The notes below the pieces were generated by a model. It was not told the origin of the DNA, made no database searches, and saw only the letters and a list, made by a program, of their open reading frames with translations. The position numbers and the translations under genes were made by a program. 64,000 bases of DNA from Streptococcus cristatus (lineage in GTDB: Bacteria > Bacillota > Bacilli > Lactobacillales > Streptococcaceae): contig NZ_RJPT01000003.1 of the NCBI RefSeq assembly GCF_003943515.1, positions 1-64,000 on the forward strand. The letters are read 5' to 3'. Position 1 is the first letter of the stretch, and every line of letters begins with the position of its first letter. This document shows positions 17,568 to 26,058 of the stretch, piece after piece.

Positions 17568-18422
17568 ATGAACACAAATCTTGCTAGCTTCATCGTGGGG
17601 ATTATCACGGATGAAAACGATCGTTTTTACTTTGTCCAGAAGGATGGACAAACTTATGCCCTTTCTAAAGAAGAGGGACCGCATGAGCTAGGTCAGTCTG
17701 TCAAGGGCTTTGCTTATAGCGATATGAAGCAGAAGCTTCGCCTGACGACTCTTGAAGTCACAGCGACCCAAGAGCAGTTTGGCTGGGGAACAGTGACTGA
17801 GGTTCGCAAGGATCTAGGCGTCTTTGTCGATACCGGCCTGCCGGATAAGCAAATCGTTGTGTCGCTAGACATCTTGCCAGAAATTAAGGAACTTTGGCCT
17901 AAGAAGGGCGACCGCCTCTATATTCGTCTGGATGTGGATAAGAAAGACCGCATCTGGGGCCAACTGGCCTATCAAGAGGACTTCCAGCGCTTGGCTCGTC
18001 CTGCCTACAATAACATGCAGAACCAAAATTGGCCAGCCATTGTTTATCGGCTCAAGCTTTCTGGCACCTTTGTCTATCTGCCAGAGAATAATATGCTGGG
18101 CTTTATCCATCCGAGCGAGCGCTATGCAGAGCCACGTCTGGGGCAGGTCTTGGACGCACGAGTAATTGGCTTCCGTGAAGTAGACCGCACCCTTAACCTC
18201 TCCCTCAAGCCTCGCTCCTTTGAAATGCTGGAAAACGATGCCCAGATGATTCTGACCTATCTGGAGAGCAACGGTGGCTTCATGACTTTGAACGATAAAT
18301 CTTCACCAGACGACATCAAGGCAACCTTTGGCATTTCCAAAGGCCAGTTTAAAAAAGCCCTGGGCGGTCTCATGAAGGCTGGTAAAATCAAGCAGGACCC
18401 GACTGGAACGGAGTTGATTTAA
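17568..18422 (+). CDS. cvfB: CvfB-like S1 RNA-binding protein
   Basis: A 284-residue protein made of tandem S1-type OB domains (about residues 1-210) followed by a C-terminal winged helix (about 220-284). That matches CvfB, first described as a virulence regulator in Staphylococcus aureus. The second and third S1 folds contain LGVFVDTGLPDKQIVVSLDI and MLGFIHPSERYAEPRLGQ. The winged helix ends KFDDIK-like ATFGISKGQFKKALGGLMK. It probably binds RNA and affects expression after transcription. The stop codon directly abuts the next ATG, so yozE is translationally linked. Confidence 0.9.
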   Translation: MNTNLASFIVGIITDENDRFYFVQKDGQTYALSKEEGPHELGQSVKGFAYSDMKQKLRLTTLEVTATQEQFGWGTVTEVRKDLGVFVDTGLPDKQIVVSLDILPEIKELWPKKGDRLYIRLDVDKKDRIWGQLAYQEDFQRLARPAYNNMQNQNWPAIVYRLKLSGTFVYLPENNMLGFIHPSERYAEPRLGQVLDARVIGFREVDRTLNLSLKPRSFEMLENDAQMILTYLESNGGFMTLNDKSSPDDIKATFGISKGQFKKALGGLMKAGKIKQDPTGTELI

Positions 18423-18638
18423 ATGAGAAAATCTTTTTACAGCTGGCTGATGACGGAGCGCAATCCTAAAAGTAATAAGCCCAAAGCAATTTTGGCGGAT
18501 TTGGCTTTTCAGGACACGGCCTTTCCCAAGCATACGGATGATTTTGATGAGGTCAGTCGTTTTCTGGAGGAGCACGCAAATTTTTCCTTTAACTTGGGCG
18601 AGTTTGATGCGATTTGGGAAGAATATCAGGCCCATTAA
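18423..18638 (+). CDS. YozE family protein (UPF0346)
   Basis: A 71-residue acidic/aromatic protein matching the YozE SAM-like fold family. It opens [20 protein letters not shown] and has the conserved [19 protein letters not shown] and a C-terminal [13 protein letters not shown]. The fold is helical and the biological role unknown; it is widespread in lactic acid bacteria. The ATG starts immediately after the cvfB TAA, with the ribosome site inside cvfB. Position between cvfB and phoH is the usual streptococcal order. Confidence 0.9.
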   Translation: MRKSFYSWLMTERNPKSNKPKAILADLAFQDTAFPKHTDDFDEVSRFLEEHANFSFNLGEFDAIWEEYQAH

Positions 18639-18676
18639 GTGGATAGTGGCTAGGGATAGTCATTTTCTGCTTGCTT

Positions 18677-18685
18677 TGATATAAT
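18677..18685 (+). promoter_or_regulatory. Extended -10 promoter of phoH
   Basis: TGATATAAT, a perfect extended -10, with a weak TAGTCA at 18657-18662 as possible -35. Confidence 0.65.
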
Positions 18686-18728
18686 AAAGGTAATTCATTC
18701 AAAAAATTAAAATAGAGAGGTTCTTTGT

Positions 18729-19727
18729 TTGCAGGAACATTCAGTAGAATTGAAACTAGGCCATCCAGATGATGCCTTTCATCTCTTTGGCTCTAATGAA
18801 CGCCATCTGCGCCTGATGGAGCAGGAATTGAAAGTTACCATCCATGCCCGAACCGAGATTGTGCAGATTTTGGGTACGGAGGCCGCCTGCGAGGAGGCTC
18901 GCCAGGTCATTCAAGCTCTCTTGGTCTTGGTCAATCGTGGCATGACCATCGGTACTCCCGATGTTGTAACAGCCATTACCATGGTCAAAAATGACGAGAT
19001 TGATAAGTTTGTAGCTCTTTACGAAGAAGAAATCATCAAGGACAGCTATGGCAAGCCAATTCGGGTCAAGACACTTGGTCAAAAAATCTATGTGGATAGT
19101 GTTAAAAATCATGATATCGTCTTTGGGATTGGACCAGCCGGAACAGGGAAGACTTTTCTAGCGGTGACCTTGGCCGTGACAGCTCTCAAGCGTGGGCAGG
19201 TCAAACGCATCATCTTGACGCGACCAGCGGTAGAAGCTGGTGAGAGTTTGGGCTTTCTGCCTGGTGACCTTAAGGAAAAGGTGGATCCTTATCTGCGACC
19301 AGTCTATGATGCCTTGTATCAGATTTTGGGCAAGGACCAGACGACACGCCTCATGGAGCGAGAAATCATTGAGATTGCACCTCTGGCCTATATGCGTGGG
19401 CGGACGCTGGATGATGCCTTCGTCATTCTGGATGAAGCGCAGAATACCACCATCATGCAGATGAAGATGTTTCTGACACGGCTGGGCTTCCAGTCCAAGA
19501 TGATTGTCAATGGAGACATCAGTCAGATTGATCTGCCTCGGAATGTTAAATCTGGTCTCATCGACGCTCAAGAGAAATTGAAAAACATCTCCCAGATTGA
19601 TTTTGTGCATTTCTCAGCCAAGGATGTGGTTCGCCATCCAGTAGTGGCGCAGATTATCCGTGCCTATGAACCTCCAGCTCCTAAGAAAGAGGATAGTGAA
19701 TTAGCTGAGGACGAAAGAATTAGCTGA
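18729..19727 (+). CDS. phoH: PhoH-family ATPase
   Basis: A 332-residue cytoplasmic P-loop ATPase of the PhoH/PhoL class, thought to act on RNA. A KH-like N-terminal region (about 1-110) precedes Walker A GPAGTGKT (residues 135-142). Walker B FVILDEAQNTT is at about 231-241, and the conserved GDISQIDLP follows. I accept the TTG start at 18729 because AGAGAGG lies 8 nt upstream and no suitable ATG is near. An imperfect 19-bp tandem duplication overlaps the stop codon (19698-19746), but the coded C-terminus is unaffected: the first copy already contains the stop. Confidence 0.93.
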   Translation: MQEHSVELKLGHPDDAFHLFGSNERHLRLMEQELKVTIHARTEIVQILGTEAACEEARQVIQALLVLVNRGMTIGTPDVVTAITMVKNDEIDKFVALYEEEIIKDSYGKPIRVKTLGQKIYVDSVKNHDIVFGIGPAGTGKTFLAVTLAVTALKRGQVKRIILTRPAVEAGESLGFLPGDLKEKVDPYLRPVYDALYQILGKDQTTRLMEREIIEIAPLAYMRGRTLDDAFVILDEAQNTTIMQMKMFLTRLGFQSKMIVNGDISQIDLPRNVKSGLIDAQEKLKNISQIDFVHFSAKDVVRHPVVAQIIRAYEPPAPKKEDSELAEDERIS

Positions 19728-19746
19728 GGACGAAAGAATTAGCTGA
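19698..19746 (+). repeat. 19-bp tandem duplication at the phoH stop codon
   Basis: GAATTAGCTGAGGACGAAA occurs twice in tandem (19698-19716, 19717-19735), followed by a partial third copy. The TGA stop lies in the second copy. Confidence 0.9.
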
Positions 19747-19747
19747 T

Positions 19748-19787
19748 AAAAAAACGACTAACTTGCTCATCAAGTTAGTCGTTTTTT
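19748..19787. terminator. Bidirectional terminator between phoH and nrdF
   Basis: CGACTAACTTG and CAAGTTAGTCG form a perfect 11-bp stem with a 5-nt loop, flanked by seven A and six T. It serves the convergent phoH (+) and nrdF (-) transcripts. Confidence 0.93.
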
Positions 19788-19799
19788 AGTATCTGCAAA

Positions 19800-20765
19800 T
19801 TATTTGGTTAAACCGTAGTTGTAGTCATCGTCTTGCATGGCTTCAACTTCACCAAGAAGGTAACCATTTCCGACTTGAGAGAAGAAGTCGTGGTTAGATG
19901 TTCCTGTTGAGATTCCGTTCATGACGATTGGATTGACATCGTCTGCTGAATCTGGGAAAAGTGGATCCTGTCCTAGGTTCATGAGGGCCTTGTTGGCATT
20001 GTAACGAAGGAAGGTTTTCACTTCTTCGGTCCAACCAACACCGTCATAGAGACTTTCTGTATAACCCTCTTCGTTCTCGTAGAGAGTGTAGAGCAGATCG
20101 TACATCCATTCTTTGAGTTTTTCTTGCTCTTCTTCTGGCAATTCGTTGAAACCAAGTTGGAATTTGTAACCAATGTAAGTTCCGTGAACAGACTCATCAC
20201 GGATGATCAGTTTGATGATTTCCGCAACGTTGGCCAGTTTGTTGTTACCGAGATAGTAGAGGGGTGTAAAGAAACCAGAGTAGAAGAGGAAGGTTTCAAG
20301 AAAAACACTGGCAATCTTCTTTTCAAGGGGGCTACCATTGAGGTAGATTTCATTGATAATTTCTGCTTTTCTTTGTAGGTATGGGTTTGTGTTAGTCCAT
20401 TCAAAGATTTCTTCAATTTCAGCCTTGGTATTCAAGGTAGAAAAGATAGAAGAGTAAGATTTTGCGTGAACGGACTCCATAAATTGGATGTTGTTGAAGA
20501 CGGCTTCTTCGTGGGCAGTACGGACGTCCTTGCGTAGGGCATCCACACCAGACTCAGATTGGAGGGTATCCAGCAATGTCAATCCTCCGAAGACCTTGCC
20601 GACCAAGTCTTTTTCTTTGTTTGATAGTTTTCTCCAGTCGTCTAGGTCATTTGACAGAGGGATACGAGTATCGAGCCAGAATTGCTCCGTCAGCTTTTCC
20701 CAAGTTGATTTGTCAATGACATCTTCGATGGCATTCCAGTTTATGGCTTTATAGTAAGTTTCCAT
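19800..20765 (-). CDS. nrdF: Class Ib ribonucleotide reductase beta subunit
   Basis: Radical-generating subunit of the aerobic class Ib reductase, which makes deoxyribonucleotides using a dimanganese- or diiron-tyrosyl centre. The 321 residues show the ferritin-like fold with metal ligands in FNNIQFMESVHAKSYSS (Glu/His) and IIRDESVHGTYIG (Glu/His), and the helix LETFLFYSGFF. The short length and NrdE/NrdH neighbours mark class Ib, not Ia. It is the last gene of nrdH-nrdE-nrdF, 138 bp after nrdE, with a weak ribosome site and an 8-bp hairpin (20806-20824) in the spacer. The flavodoxin NrdI needed for Mn loading is not encoded here. Confidence 0.95.
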   Translation of the reverse strand: METYYKAINWNAIEDVIDKSTWEKLTEQFWLDTRIPLSNDLDDWRKLSNKEKDLVGKVFGGLTLLDTLQSESGVDALRKDVRTAHEEAVFNNIQFMESVHAKSYSSIFSTLNTKAEIEEIFEWTNTNPYLQRKAEIINEIYLNGSPLEKKIASVFLETFLFYSGFFTPLYYLGNNKLANVAEIIKLIIRDESVHGTYIGYKFQLGFNELPEEEQEKLKEWMYDLLYTLYENEEGYTESLYDGVGWTEEVKTFLRYNANKALMNLGQDPLFPDSADDVNPIVMNGISTGTSNHDFFSQVGNGYLLGEVEAMQDDDYNYGLTK

Positions 20766-20805
20766 GATAATCTCGCTTTAAATTTTTAATACTTGCTTAT
20801 GTCGT

Positions 20806-20824
20806 GAAGGAAACTGTTTCCTTC
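20806..20824. other. Hairpin in the nrdE-nrdF spacer
   Basis: GAAGGAAA and TTTCCTTC form a perfect 8-bp stem with a CTG loop. No T-run follows in the nrd direction, so it may be an mRNA stability or processing element rather than a terminator. Confidence 0.55.
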
Positions 20825-20903
20825 AGCAACATTGCGATAGGCTTTTTCAAAAATTGCTTATTTGGTTGAATTTGAGTGACCTAGTTTGGCAATTCGTTAA
20901 TTG

Positions 20904-23063
20904 CTAAATCACACAGCTTTCACATTGGTTAGCGCCTACTTCGCCGCCATCATCAGTAAAGGTGCGGACGTAGTAGATGGACTTGATACCCTTGTTGAAG
21001 GCGTAGTTACGCAGGATAGAAAGATCGCGAGTTGTTTGCTTGCTTTCTTTTTTCCACTCGTAGAGACCTTTAGGAATATCGCTGCGCATAAAGAGAGTCA
21101 AGGAAAGTCCTTGGTCTACGTGCTCAGTTGCGGCTGCATAGACATCAATAACCTTGCGCATATCCATGTCATAAGCGCTAGTATAGTAAGGAATAGTCTC
21201 AGTTGACAGACCAGCGGCAGGATAGTAGATCTTACCGATTTTCTTTTCCTGACGTTCTTCGATCCGTTGAGTAATTGGATGGATTGAAGCAGAAACGTCA
21301 TTGATGTAGCTGATAGAGCCATTTGGTGCAACAGCTAGGCGGTTTTGGTGATAGAGACCGTCCGCTTTTACCTTGTCACGAAGTTCTGCCCAGTCAGCAG
21401 CGGTTGGGATAAAGATATCTTTGAAAAGTTCCTTCACACGGTCAGACTTAGGTACAAATTCACCCGTCAGGTATTTGTCAAAGTAAGTGCCGTTGGCATA
21501 GTCAGATTTTTCAAAGTTATGGAAGGTCACACCACGCTCGCGAGCGATATTGTTAGACTCAACCAAGGTCCAGTAGTTCATGAGCATGAAGTAGATGCTG
21601 GTAAACTCGACAGCTTCCGCTGATCCATAGTCGATCAGTTGCTGAGCCAAATAGCTGTGCAGTCCCATAGCTCCCAGGCCAAAGGTGTGGGCTAGGCTGT
21701 TACCGTGGTCAATCGAAGGAACAGCTGTAATGTGTGAGCTGTCAGTGACAAAGGTCAAAGCGCGTGTCATAGTCCGAATGGATTTTCCAAAGTCAGGCGA
21801 AGTCATCATGTTGACGACGTTGGTAGAGCCTAAGTTACATGATACATCTGTCCCTAAGTGGAGATACTCTTGTGCGTCATTCAAGAGACTAGGCTCTTGT
21901 ACTTGCAGGATTTCAGAGCAAAGGTTACTCATGATGATTTTACCGTCGATTGGATTTGAACGGTTAGCTGTATCAATGTTTACGACATAAGGATAGCCAG
22001 ATTCTTGTTGGAGTTTGGAAATTTCTGTTTCCAAATCACGGGCCTTGATTTTAGTTTTGGTAATTTTAGGATTAGCAACTAGTTCATCGTATTTTTCAGT
22101 GATGTCGATATAGGCAAATGGTACGCCGTATTCACGTTCGATTGAGTAGGGGCTGAAGAGGTACATATCTTCATTTTTACGCGCCAATTCGTAGAATTTA
22201 TCTGGAATCACGACCCCGAGCGAGAGGGTTTTAACCCGAACTTTTTCGTCGGCATTTTCTTTTTTGGTAGAAAGGAAAGCGATGATATCTGGGTGGAAGA
22301 CATTGAGATAAACAACTCCAGCACCCTGACGTTGACCCAGCTGGTTAGAGTAGGAGAAGCTGTCCTCAAAGAGTTTCATAACAGGCACAACGCCAGACGC
22401 TGCTCCTTCATAGCCCTTGATAGGTGCTCCAGCCTCCCGCAGATTGCTGAGAGAAATACCGACCCCACCTCCGATACGAGACAATTGCAGGGCAGAGTTA
22501 ATGGAGCGGCCGATTGAGTTCATATCATCTGTTACTTGGATGAGGAAGCAGGAAACCAATTCACCACGACGAGCTCGACCAGCGTTGAGGAAGCTTGGTG
22601 TAGCTGGTTGATAGCGCTGGTGGATGATTTCATTTGCGATATCCTTGGCAATAGCTTCATCTCCGTTGGCAAAGTAGAGGGCATTAAAGAGAACCCGATC
22701 TTCCATGCTTTCCAGATAGTATTCACCATCATTTGTCTTCAGTGCATACTGGTTGTAGAATTTATAGGCAGCCATGAAAGATTTGAACTTAAAATCTTGA
22801 GCATGGATAAAAGCAGACAACTCTTCAATATATTCAGGAGAATAGAGTTGGATAAATTCTTTTTCCAAGTAGTTCTCTTCGATTAAGTATTGAATTTTTT
22901 CAGTAATAGAAGCAAACTTCATCGTGTTTGGTTCAACATTTTCTTTAAAGAAGGCTTCCAAGGCTTCTTTGTCTTTGTGAAGCATGATTTGCCCATTGAC
23001 TGGACGGTTGATTTCGTTATTTAGACGGAAGTAAGTCACATCTTCTAAGTGTTTGAGTCCCAT
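20904..23063 (-). CDS. nrdE: Class Ib ribonucleotide reductase alpha subunit
   Basis: Catalytic subunit reducing ribonucleoside diphosphates. The 719 residues are typical of class Ib, with no N-terminal ATP-cone of full size. Visible are FLNAGRARRGELVSCFL (active-site region with Cys), the loop NLCSEILQ containing the radical Cys and Glu, and SYINDVSASIHP. The C-terminal redox pair is CESCVI, re-reduced by NrdH. AAAAGGAAAA precedes the ATG at 23063. It lies 94 bp after nrdH and is transcribed with it from the promoter near 23,440. Confidence 0.96.
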   Translation of the reverse strand: MGLKHLEDVTYFRLNNEINRPVNGQIMLHKDKEALEAFFKENVEPNTMKFASITEKIQYLIEENYLEKEFIQLYSPEYIEELSAFIHAQDFKFKSFMAAYKFYNQYALKTNDGEYYLESMEDRVLFNALYFANGDEAIAKDIANEIIHQRYQPATPSFLNAGRARRGELVSCFLIQVTDDMNSIGRSINSALQLSRIGGGVGISLSNLREAGAPIKGYEGAASGVVPVMKLFEDSFSYSNQLGQRQGAGVVYLNVFHPDIIAFLSTKKENADEKVRVKTLSLGVVIPDKFYELARKNEDMYLFSPYSIEREYGVPFAYIDITEKYDELVANPKITKTKIKARDLETEISKLQQESGYPYVVNIDTANRSNPIDGKIIMSNLCSEILQVQEPSLLNDAQEYLHLGTDVSCNLGSTNVVNMMTSPDFGKSIRTMTRALTFVTDSSHITAVPSIDHGNSLAHTFGLGAMGLHSYLAQQLIDYGSAEAVEFTSIYFMLMNYWTLVESNNIARERGVTFHNFEKSDYANGTYFDKYLTGEFVPKSDRVKELFKDIFIPTAADWAELRDKVKADGLYHQNRLAVAPNGSISYINDVSASIHPITQRIEERQEKKIGKIYYPAAGLSTETIPYYTSAYDMDMRKVIDVYAAATEHVDQGLSLTLFMRSDIPKGLYEWKKESKQTTRDLSILRNYAFNKGIKSIYYVRTFTDDGGEVGANQCESCVI

Positions 23064-23157
23064 AATTTTCCTTTTTCTAAAATGTCTTTTGCTTTTACAA
23101 AATAAACGGCTCCTACGAATGATAGGAGCGGCAACAAAGCTCTAAATACTGGTGAGA

Positions 23158-23376
23158 TTATGATAATTTTTTAAGTTTACCAGGCTGGAAACCAGAAAAT
23201 GCTTCAGTTGGCGTTTGAATAACAGGCGCTGCATTGAAACCGAGGCTTTTAACATGGTCGATGTATTCTGGTTGCTCATCAAGGTTGATTTCGCGATATT
23301 CCACATTGTTGGTATCAAGAAAACGTTTGGTCATCTTGCATTGAACACAATCGTTTTTAGAGTAAATAGTTACCAT
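23158..23376 (-). CDS. nrdH: NrdH-redoxin
   Basis: A 72-residue glutaredoxin-like electron donor for NrdE, reduced by thioredoxin reductase. It has the CVQC active site at residues 10-13, the NrdH-type helix KMTKRFLDTNNVEY and the cis-proline region APVIQ. The C-terminus GFQPGKLKKL has the glycine-phenylalanine feature of NrdH proteins. GAGGAA precedes the start. First gene of nrdHEF on the minus strand, placed behind a near-consensus promoter with two NrdR-like sites. Confidence 0.95.
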   Translation of the reverse strand: MVTIYSKNDCVQCKMTKRFLDTNNVEYREINLDEQPEYIDHVKSLGFNAAPVIQTPTEAFSGFQPGKLKKLS

Positions 23377-23424
23377 TAGATGATTCCTCTATACTTTCAT
23401 TTTCTTAAATTTAAATCTGAAACT

Positions 23425-23453
23425 AGTATATCTAAAAGCGAATTCGATGTCAA
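23425..23453 (-). promoter_or_regulatory. Promoter of nrdHEF
   Basis: On the minus strand a perfect TTGACA (23453-23448), a 17-bp spacer, and TATACT (23430-23425). This gives a 5' leader of about 40 nt before nrdH. Confidence 0.93.
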
Positions 23454-23460
23454 CAGTTTT

Positions 23461-23476
23461 GAACTAAATATTGTAT
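23461..23476 (-). promoter_or_regulatory. NrdR-box-like site, proximal
   Basis: GAACTAAATATTGTAT matches 13 of 16 positions of the inverse of the distal site (ACACTATATATTGTAT). It lies directly upstream of the -35 element. Confidence 0.72.
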
Positions 23477-23502
23477 GATGTTTTCTTATAGCAACTATTG
23501 AG

Positions 23503-23518
23503 ATACAATATATAGTGT
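23503..23518 (-). promoter_or_regulatory. NrdR-box-like site, distal
   Basis: ATACAATATATAGTGT closely fits the known NrdR box (ACACWATATATWGTGT type). It is 42 bp from the proximal site, about four helical turns, so both would face the same side of the DNA. The rest of the 23519-23729 spacer shows no gene. Confidence 0.75.
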
Positions 23519-23729
23519 ATAAAACATCGAAACAAAGAGAAATAACCACAAGGAGTCACAGCGCTTACTATACTTTAAGCGAAGCTAGACCAAGAAGAAT
23601 TCATTATAGGGAAGAAATCCTTGAAACTATTTCGGAAAGAGAGGGAGTTGACTATCTAATCTACTATATTTAAAACAGAATTCATTTTCAAACTCTAACG
23701 AAATATTTTGTAAGCGGGCTATAAAATTC

Positions 23730-23758
23730 TTGAAAAAGATTTCAAAAAGTGATATAAT
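23730..23758 (+). promoter_or_regulatory. Promoter of ptsHI
   Basis: TTGAAA (23730-23735), 17-bp spacer and extended -10 TGATATAAT (TATAAT 23753-23758), with AAAGGAGAG before the ptsH ATG. Confidence 0.9.
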
Positions 23759-23819
23759 ATCAACTTGTAAGGGTTATCACTTTAACTCAAAAAGAATTAT
23801 TTTAAAGGAGAGTCTAACT

Positions 23820-24083
23820 ATGGCTTCTAAAGATTTCCACATTGTGGCAGAAACAGGTATTCACGCGCGTCCAGCAACATTGTTGGTACAAACAGCTAGC
23901 AAATTTGCTTCAGATATCACTCTTGAGTACAAAGGTAAATCAGTAAACCTTAAATCAATCATGGGTGTTATGAGTCTTGGTGTTGGCCAAGGTGCTGACG
24001 TTACAATCTCAGCTGAAGGTGCAGACGCGGATGATGCTATCGCTGCTATCTCAGAAACAATGGAAAAAGAAGGATTGGCATAA
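23820..24083 (+). CDS. ptsH: Phosphocarrier protein HPr
   Basis: Small cytoplasmic phosphocarrier of the sugar phosphotransferase system. The 87 residues have the phosphorylated His15 (GIHARPAT) and the regulatory Ser46 ([10 protein letters not shown]) that HPr kinase modifies to act with CcpA in catabolite repression. The start at 23820 follows AAAGGAGAG; an in-frame ATG at 23730 would lie inside the promoter and is rejected. It is four bases from ptsI, and the two are co-transcribed. Confidence 0.97.
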   Translation: MASKDFHIVAETGIHARPATLLVQTASKFASDITLEYKGKSVNLKSIMGVMSLGVGQGADVTISAEGADADDAIAAISETMEKEGLA

Positions 24084-24087
24084 GAAA

Positions 24088-25821
24088 ATGACAGAAATGC
24101 TTAAAGGAATTGCAGCATCTGATGGTGTTGCTGTTGCTAAGGCATATCTATTAGTTCAACCGGATTTGTCATTTGAGACTGTTTCAGTCGATGATACGAA
24201 TGCAGAAGAGGCTCGTTTGGATGCAGCTCTTGAAGCTTCACAGAACGAGCTTTCTGTTATCCGTGAGAAAGCAGTAGATAGCCTTGGTGAGGAAGCGGCT
24301 CAAGTATTTGACGCTCACTTAATGGTACTCGCTGACCCTGAAATGGTTGGTCAAATCAAAGAAACGATCCGTACTAAGAAAGTAAATGCGGAAGCTGGTC
24401 TGAAAGAAGTTACAGACATGTTTATCGCTATTTTTGAAGGTATGGAAGACAATCCATACATGCAAGAACGTGCGGCAGACATTCGTGATGTAACGAAGCG
24501 TGTTTTGGCAAACCTTTTGGGCAAGAAATTACCAAATCCAGCTTCTATCAATGAAGAATCAGTTGTGATTGCACATGACTTGACTCCTTCTGATACAGCT
24601 CAATTAGACAAGAAATTTGTTAAAGCGTTTGTAACCAATATCGGTGGACGAACAAGCCACTCTGCGATTATGGCGCGTACGCTTGAAATCGCAGCCGTAT
24701 TGGGAACCAATAATATTACTGAACTCGTTAAAGACGGCGATATCATTGCAGCAAATGGTATCACTGGTGAAGTTATCATTAACCCAACTGAAGAGCAGGC
24801 AGCAGCATTCAAGGCAGCTGGTGAAGCTTATGCGAAGCAAAAAGCTGAATGGGCTCTCTTGAAAGATGCTCAAACAGTGACTGCTGATGGCAAACACTTT
24901 GAACTCGCTGCTAATATCGGTACACCAAAAGACGTTGAAGGCGTCAATGCAAATGGTGCTGAAGCCGTAGGTCTTTACCGTACAGAATTCCTTTACATGG
25001 ATTCGCAAGACTTCCCAACAGAAGATGAGCAATACGAAGCTTACAAGGCTGTATTGGAAGGTATGAACGGTAAGCCAGTGGTTGTCCGTACCATGGATAT
25101 CGGTGGAGATAAGGAGCTTCCTTACTTCGATATGCCGCATGAAATGAACCCATTCCTTGGATTCCGTGCATTGCGTATCTCTATCTCTGAAACTGGTGAC
25201 GCTATGTTCCGTACACAAATCCGCGCTCTCTTGCGTGCTTCTGTACATGGACAATTGCGTATCATGTTCCCAATGGTTGCCCTCTTGACAGAATTCCGCA
25301 AGGCTAAAGCAGTTTACGAAGAAGAAAAAGCGAAATTGCAAGCTGAAGGTGTTGCTGTAGCGGACAATATTCAAGTAGGTATCATGATTGAAATTCCAGC
25401 AGCAGCAATGCTAGCTGATCAATTTGCCAAAGAAGTTGACTTCTTCTCTATCGGTACTAACGACTTGATCCAATACACAATGGCTGCTGACCGTATGAAC
25501 GAACAAGTTTCATACCTCTACCAACCATACAACCCATCTATCCTTCGCTTGATCAACAACGTTATCAAGGCAGCTCATGCTGAAGGCAAGTGGGCAGGTA
25601 TGTGTGGAGAAATGGCCGGTGACCAAACAGCTGTGCCACTCCTTGTCGGTATGGGCTTGGATGAATTCTCTATGAGTGCAACATCTGTCCTTCGGACTCG
25701 TAGCCTTATGAAGAAATTGGATACAGTGAAAATGCAAGAACTTGCACAACGCGCTTTGACTGAGTGTGCGACAATGGAAGAAGTTCTTGAACTTGAAAAA
25801 GAATATCTTGACTTTGATTAA
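24088..25821 (+). CDS. ptsI: PTS enzyme I
   Basis: Phosphoenolpyruvate-protein phosphotransferase, which starts the PTS by moving phosphate from PEP to its own histidine and then to HPr. The 577 residues are the expected length. The phosphorylated His is in [12 protein letters not shown] (about residue 191). The PEP-binding TIM barrel shows [22 protein letters not shown], and EIPAAA with [18 protein letters not shown]. The catalytic MCGEMAGD lies near the C-terminus. I use ATG 24088, four bases after the ptsH stop; longer versions would overlap ptsH out of frame. Confidence 0.97.
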   Translation: MTEMLKGIAASDGVAVAKAYLLVQPDLSFETVSVDDTNAEEARLDAALEASQNELSVIREKAVDSLGEEAAQVFDAHLMVLADPEMVGQIKETIRTKKVNAEAGLKEVTDMFIAIFEGMEDNPYMQERAADIRDVTKRVLANLLGKKLPNPASINEESVVIAHDLTPSDTAQLDKKFVKAFVTNIGGRTSHSAIMARTLEIAAVLGTNNITELVKDGDIIAANGITGEVIINPTEEQAAAFKAAGEAYAKQKAEWALLKDAQTVTADGKHFELAANIGTPKDVEGVNANGAEAVGLYRTEFLYMDSQDFPTEDEQYEAYKAVLEGMNGKPVVVRTMDIGGDKELPYFDMPHEMNPFLGFRALRISISETGDAMFRTQIRALLRASVHGQLRIMFPMVALLTEFRKAKAVYEEEKAKLQAEGVAVADNIQVGIMIEIPAAAMLADQFAKEVDFFSIGTNDLIQYTMAADRMNEQVSYLYQPYNPSILRLINNVIKAAHAEGKWAGMCGEMAGDQTAVPLLVGMGLDEFSMSATSVLRTRSLMKKLDTVKMQELAQRALTECATMEEVLELEKEYLDFD

Positions 25822-25832
25822 TCTAAAAAAAT

Positions 25833-25862
25833 AAGATCAGGAAAATTTTCCTGGTCTTTTTT
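25833..25862 (+). terminator. Terminator of ptsHI
   Basis: AAGATCAGGAAA and TTTCCTGGTCTT pair around a minimal loop and run into TTTTTT. Confidence 0.9.
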
Positions 25863-26001
25863 AGTTTTCTTCAGCGTTATAGTAGACCTAGTGTAGAAAA
25901 TGAAGATCGATAAAAAAGAGAGAAATATAGAAAGTTCATATGAACAAAAGAATATGATTCATGAAATTTGTGAAAAATTTCTTTAAATTTATAAAATTTA
26001 G

Positions 26002-26029
26002 TTGAAATTTTCAGAAAATTTGATAAAAT
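26002..26029 (+). promoter_or_regulatory. Promoter of gapN
   Basis: TTGAAA (26002-26007), 16-bp spacer, extended -10 TGATAAAAT (TAAAAT 26024-26029). The preceding 100 bp are very rich in A and T tracts, which may act as an UP element. Confidence 0.82.
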
Positions 26030-26058
26030 GATACTTAATAACATTATGGAGGGTACAA

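Noticed and set aside
23571..23584. Possible cre site near AGCGCTTACT upstream of ptsH
   Set aside because: It matches the cre consensus poorly and lies about 150 bp upstream of the ptsH -35.
24604..25374. 256-codon minus-strand ORF inside ptsI
   Set aside because: Opposite the conserved enzyme I core. The composition is Cys/Ser/Phe-rich, as expected from reverse-reading a highly expressed gene.
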